Positions 44,723-46,119 of a stretch of DNA of 46,119 nt are shown here, piece after piece. The notes under the pieces were generated by a model. It searched no databases and had not been told where the DNA came from. It was given only the letters and a program-made list of their open reading frames with translations. The translations under genes were made by a program, and so were the position numbers. The stretch is from JBGPEQ01 sp035518775 (GTDB taxonomy: Bacteria; Pseudomonadota; Alphaproteobacteria; Dongiales; Dongiaceae): positions 1 to 46,119 of the forward strand of contig DATIXH010000377.1 of NCBI GenBank assembly GCA_035518775.1, given 5' to 3'. The first letter of the stretch is position 1. Every line of letters begins with the position of its first letter.

Positions 44723-45006
44723 GGCGCGGCCTCAGGCGGCGGCGCGACGGCTCCGTCCTCGACCACGAGGCTGTGGTTGGGCCCGATCAGGAGGAGATGC
44801 TTGCGCTCGCCGTGGCGCACCAGCACCAGGCGGTGGCGGGCATCGATCGGCAGCGTTTCGAGCACGCCGAGGTTGCGGTCGCGCTTCGGGCGCGAACCGA
44901 ACCACAGGGCGGGACCGAAGCGGCGCGCGGCCCAGGCGGCGCCGCCGATCAAGCCGAGCACCAGCACGAGGGCCAGAACGGCGCGGAAGAGTTCCATCGC
45001 TTCCAT
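44719..45006 (-). CDS. fliO: Flagellar assembly protein FliO
   Basis: The 95-residue protein has one N-terminal membrane helix (LFRAVLALVLVLGLIGGAAW) and a FliO cytoplasmic domain (GVLETLPIDARHRLVLVRHG, HLLLIGPNHSLVVEDG). It stabilises the FliP gate complex. It lies between fliP and the FlhB-like gene; an alternative start is ATG 44997. Confidence 0.9.
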   Translation of the reverse strand: MEAMELFRAVLALVLVLGLIGGAAWAARRFGPALWFGSRPKRDRNLGVLETLPIDARHRLVLVRHGERKHLLLIGPNHSLVVEDGAVAPPPEAAP

Positions 45007-45015
45007 GGCTCCGCC

Positions 45016-45801
45016 TCAGCTGCCGTAGCTGCGGACGAGGCTGCCGACCACCAGCCACCAGCCGTCGACCAGCACGAAGAAGATCAGCTTGAAGGGCAGG
45101 GACACCACCAGCGGCGGCAGCATCATCATGCCCATCGAGGTGAGGATGGCCGCGATCACCATGTCGATGATCAGGAACGGCAGGAACAGCAGGAAGCCGA
45201 TCTCGAAGGCGCGCCGCAGCTCCGACAGCATGAAGGCGGGCACGAGCGCGCGCAGCGGCGCGGCCTCGGCCTTGGCCGCGGCATTCGCTTCCGGCGCCAC
45301 CGGGGCGGCGATGGCGGCGCCGCTGTTGGCGTCATCCGCCGGCTTGCCGAGATCGATGAAGAGCTGCAGGTCCTTCTCGCGCACATGGCTTTCCATGAAG
45401 GCGCGAACCGGCTCGCTGGCGCGCTCGAAGCCCTGCTCCTCGGTGATCTGGTTGTCGATCAGGGGCTGGACGCCGTCGCGCCAGCTGGCCTCCAAGGTCG
45501 GCCCCATGATGTAGGCGGTGAGGAACAGCGCGAGGCCGATCAGCACGGCGTTGGGCGGCGACTGCTGCAGGCCGAGGGCCGAGCGCAGGAGCGACAGCAC
45601 GACGACGATGCGCGTGAACGACGTCACCATCATCAGGATCGACGGCGCCACGCTCAGCACCGTCAACAGCAGCACCATCTGCACGATCCGTCCGGTCAAG
45701 GAGGGATCGCCGACGTCGAGGTTGATGCTCTGCGCCATCGCGCTGCCGGGAATCAGCAGGGCGGCCGCCCCGATCAGGAGCGCTTGGAAGCGACCCGCCA
45801 T
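45016..45801 (-). CDS. fliP: Flagellar export gate protein FliP
   Basis: The 261-residue protein starts at ATG 45801, with AGGG upstream. A signal peptide (MAGRFQALLIGAAALLIPGS, then AMA) precedes the FliP signature: SVAPSILMMVTSFTRIVVVL, LRSALGLQQSPPNAVLIGLA, FMLSELRRAFEIGFLLFLPF. The start codon and first residues lie within a palindromic repeat related to the one in flgA. An insertion rich in Ala (ANSGAAIAAPVAPEANAAAK) in the periplasmic loop is longer than in many FliP proteins. Confidence 0.95.
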   Translation of the reverse strand: MAGRFQALLIGAAALLIPGSAMAQSINLDVGDPSLTGRIVQMVLLLTVLSVAPSILMMVTSFTRIVVVLSLLRSALGLQQSPPNAVLIGLALFLTAYIMGPTLEASWRDGVQPLIDNQITEEQGFERASEPVRAFMESHVREKDLQLFIDLGKPADDANSGAAIAAPVAPEANAAAKAEAAPLRALVPAFMLSELRRAFEIGFLLFLPFLIIDMVIAAILTSMGMMMLPPLVVSLPFKLIFFVLVDGWWLVVGSLVRSYGS

Positions 45802-45845
45802 GGTCGCCCTGCCGCCGGGCGGCCATGAGGGGCCACCCCGACGCG
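45790..45845 (-). repeat. Palindromic REP-like element at the fliP start
   Basis: It aligns ungapped with 20242-20297 in flgA, 47 of 56 bases by eye, and keeps the GGGCGGCC...GGGGCC hairpin. It covers the fliP start codon and presumed ribosome binding site. Relative to the gene it lies in the opposite orientation to the flgA copy. Confidence 0.75.
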
Positions 45846-45902
45846 ATGTTGCGTCTTTATCGTTCAAGGCCACGTCCCCGTTCCTGGCCCAAATCGGCAG
45901 TG

Positions 45903-46119
45903 CTACGACGCAAATTCCGACTTGCAGATTTCGGTCATGGTGACGCCGAGCTTGTCGCCGATGCTGACGATCTCGCCGCGCGCGCCCAGGCGGTCGTTGA
46001 CGTAGATGTCGACGTCTTCGCCGACCTTGCGGTAGAGCTCGAGCACGGCGCCGCGGCCGAGCCGCAGCAACTGGCGCACCGGCAGGTCGGTCGTGCCCAG
46101 CACCACCGAGACCTTCACG
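45903..46119 (-). CDS. fliN: Flagellar switch protein FliN, C-terminal part (5' end outside window)
   Basis: The visible 71 residues are the SpoA/FliN C-terminal domain (VSVVLGTTDLPVRQLLRLGR, GAVLELYRKVGEDVDIYVND, RGEIVSIGDKLGVTMTEI). The GTG at the edge is unlikely to be the true start; FliN is usually over 100 residues, so the gene continues beyond the right edge. It is the presumed first visible gene of fliN-fliP-fliO-fhlB-fliK. Confidence 0.92.
   Translation of the reverse strand, partial: VKVSVVLGTTDLPVRQLLRLGRGAVLELYRKVGEDVDIYVNDRLGARGEIVSIGDKLGVTMTEICKSEFAS

Overview
The window is high-GC DNA (roughly two-thirds G+C by eye) from a free-living, motile alphaproteobacterium. The best clues are the flagellar gene order flgF-flgG-flgA-flgH-fliL-like and flgB-flgC-fliE-fliQ-chpT-fliJ, a ChpT-type phosphotransferase gene inside a flagellar operon, and a near-complete form I carbon monoxide dehydrogenase operon. 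The order resembles Rhodospirillales/Reyranella-like bacteria, but genus cannot be fixed from the sequence alone. I saw no tRNA, rRNA, CRISPR array, prophage or transposase.

Layout. 1-2.2 kb: a frameshifted UshA-like metallophosphatase, cut by the left edge, and a divergent transglutaminase-like cysteine peptidase. 2.2-2.4 kb: a dispersed repeat followed by a perfect 16-bp parS centromere site. 2.4-10.4 kb, minus strand: coxC-like MHYT/LytTR regulator, coxM-coxS-coxL, and coxD-coxE-coxF for cofactor insertion and maturation. The CoxL active-site loop is the true CO dehydrogenase type (Cys385), so the operon should allow CO oxidation. 10.5-13.9 kb: homogentisate catabolism (maiA and a MarR regulator, divergent from a homogentisate dioxygenase and a fumarylacetoacetate hydrolase) with a near-perfect palindromic operator over the marR start. 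14-16.1 kb: a CcmG/DsbE-like thioredoxin and an orphan Rieske ferredoxin plus ferredoxin reductase. 16.2-22.2 kb: a periplasmic TPR protein divergent from flgF-flgG-flgA-flgH-fliL.

22.2-37.8 kb is an accessory stretch between two flagellar blocks: an MFS exporter, a VOC protein, a small membrane protein, a livGFHM transporter divergent from a TIGR04076 protein, an aldo/keto reductase, an NTF2-like protein and the periplasmic binding protein. Next comes a tightly overlapped five-gene cluster, 32141-37823: a dCache-GAF-cyclase-like receptor, an MlaE-type permease, an MlaF-like ATPase that has lost every nucleotide-binding motif, an MlaD/MCE protein and a TPR lipoprotein. This cluster is my candidate for an undescribed system.

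37.8-46.1 kb: a lytic transglycosylase and fliI on the minus strand, flgB-flgC-fliE-fliQ-chpT-fliJ on the plus strand, converging on fliN-fliP-fliO-fhlB-fliK on the minus strand. The ChpT-like protein has Glu where the phosphoaccepting His should be.

Palindromic repeats recur. Two related 56-bp copies sit at the 5' ends of flgA and fliP, a 27-bp-arm hairpin surrounds the start codon of the transglycosylase gene, and an 83-bp repeat pair in opposite orientation brackets the segment from 2.2 to 22.3 kb. Three exported or membrane flagellar-cluster proteins therefore have N-termini partly encoded by repeats.
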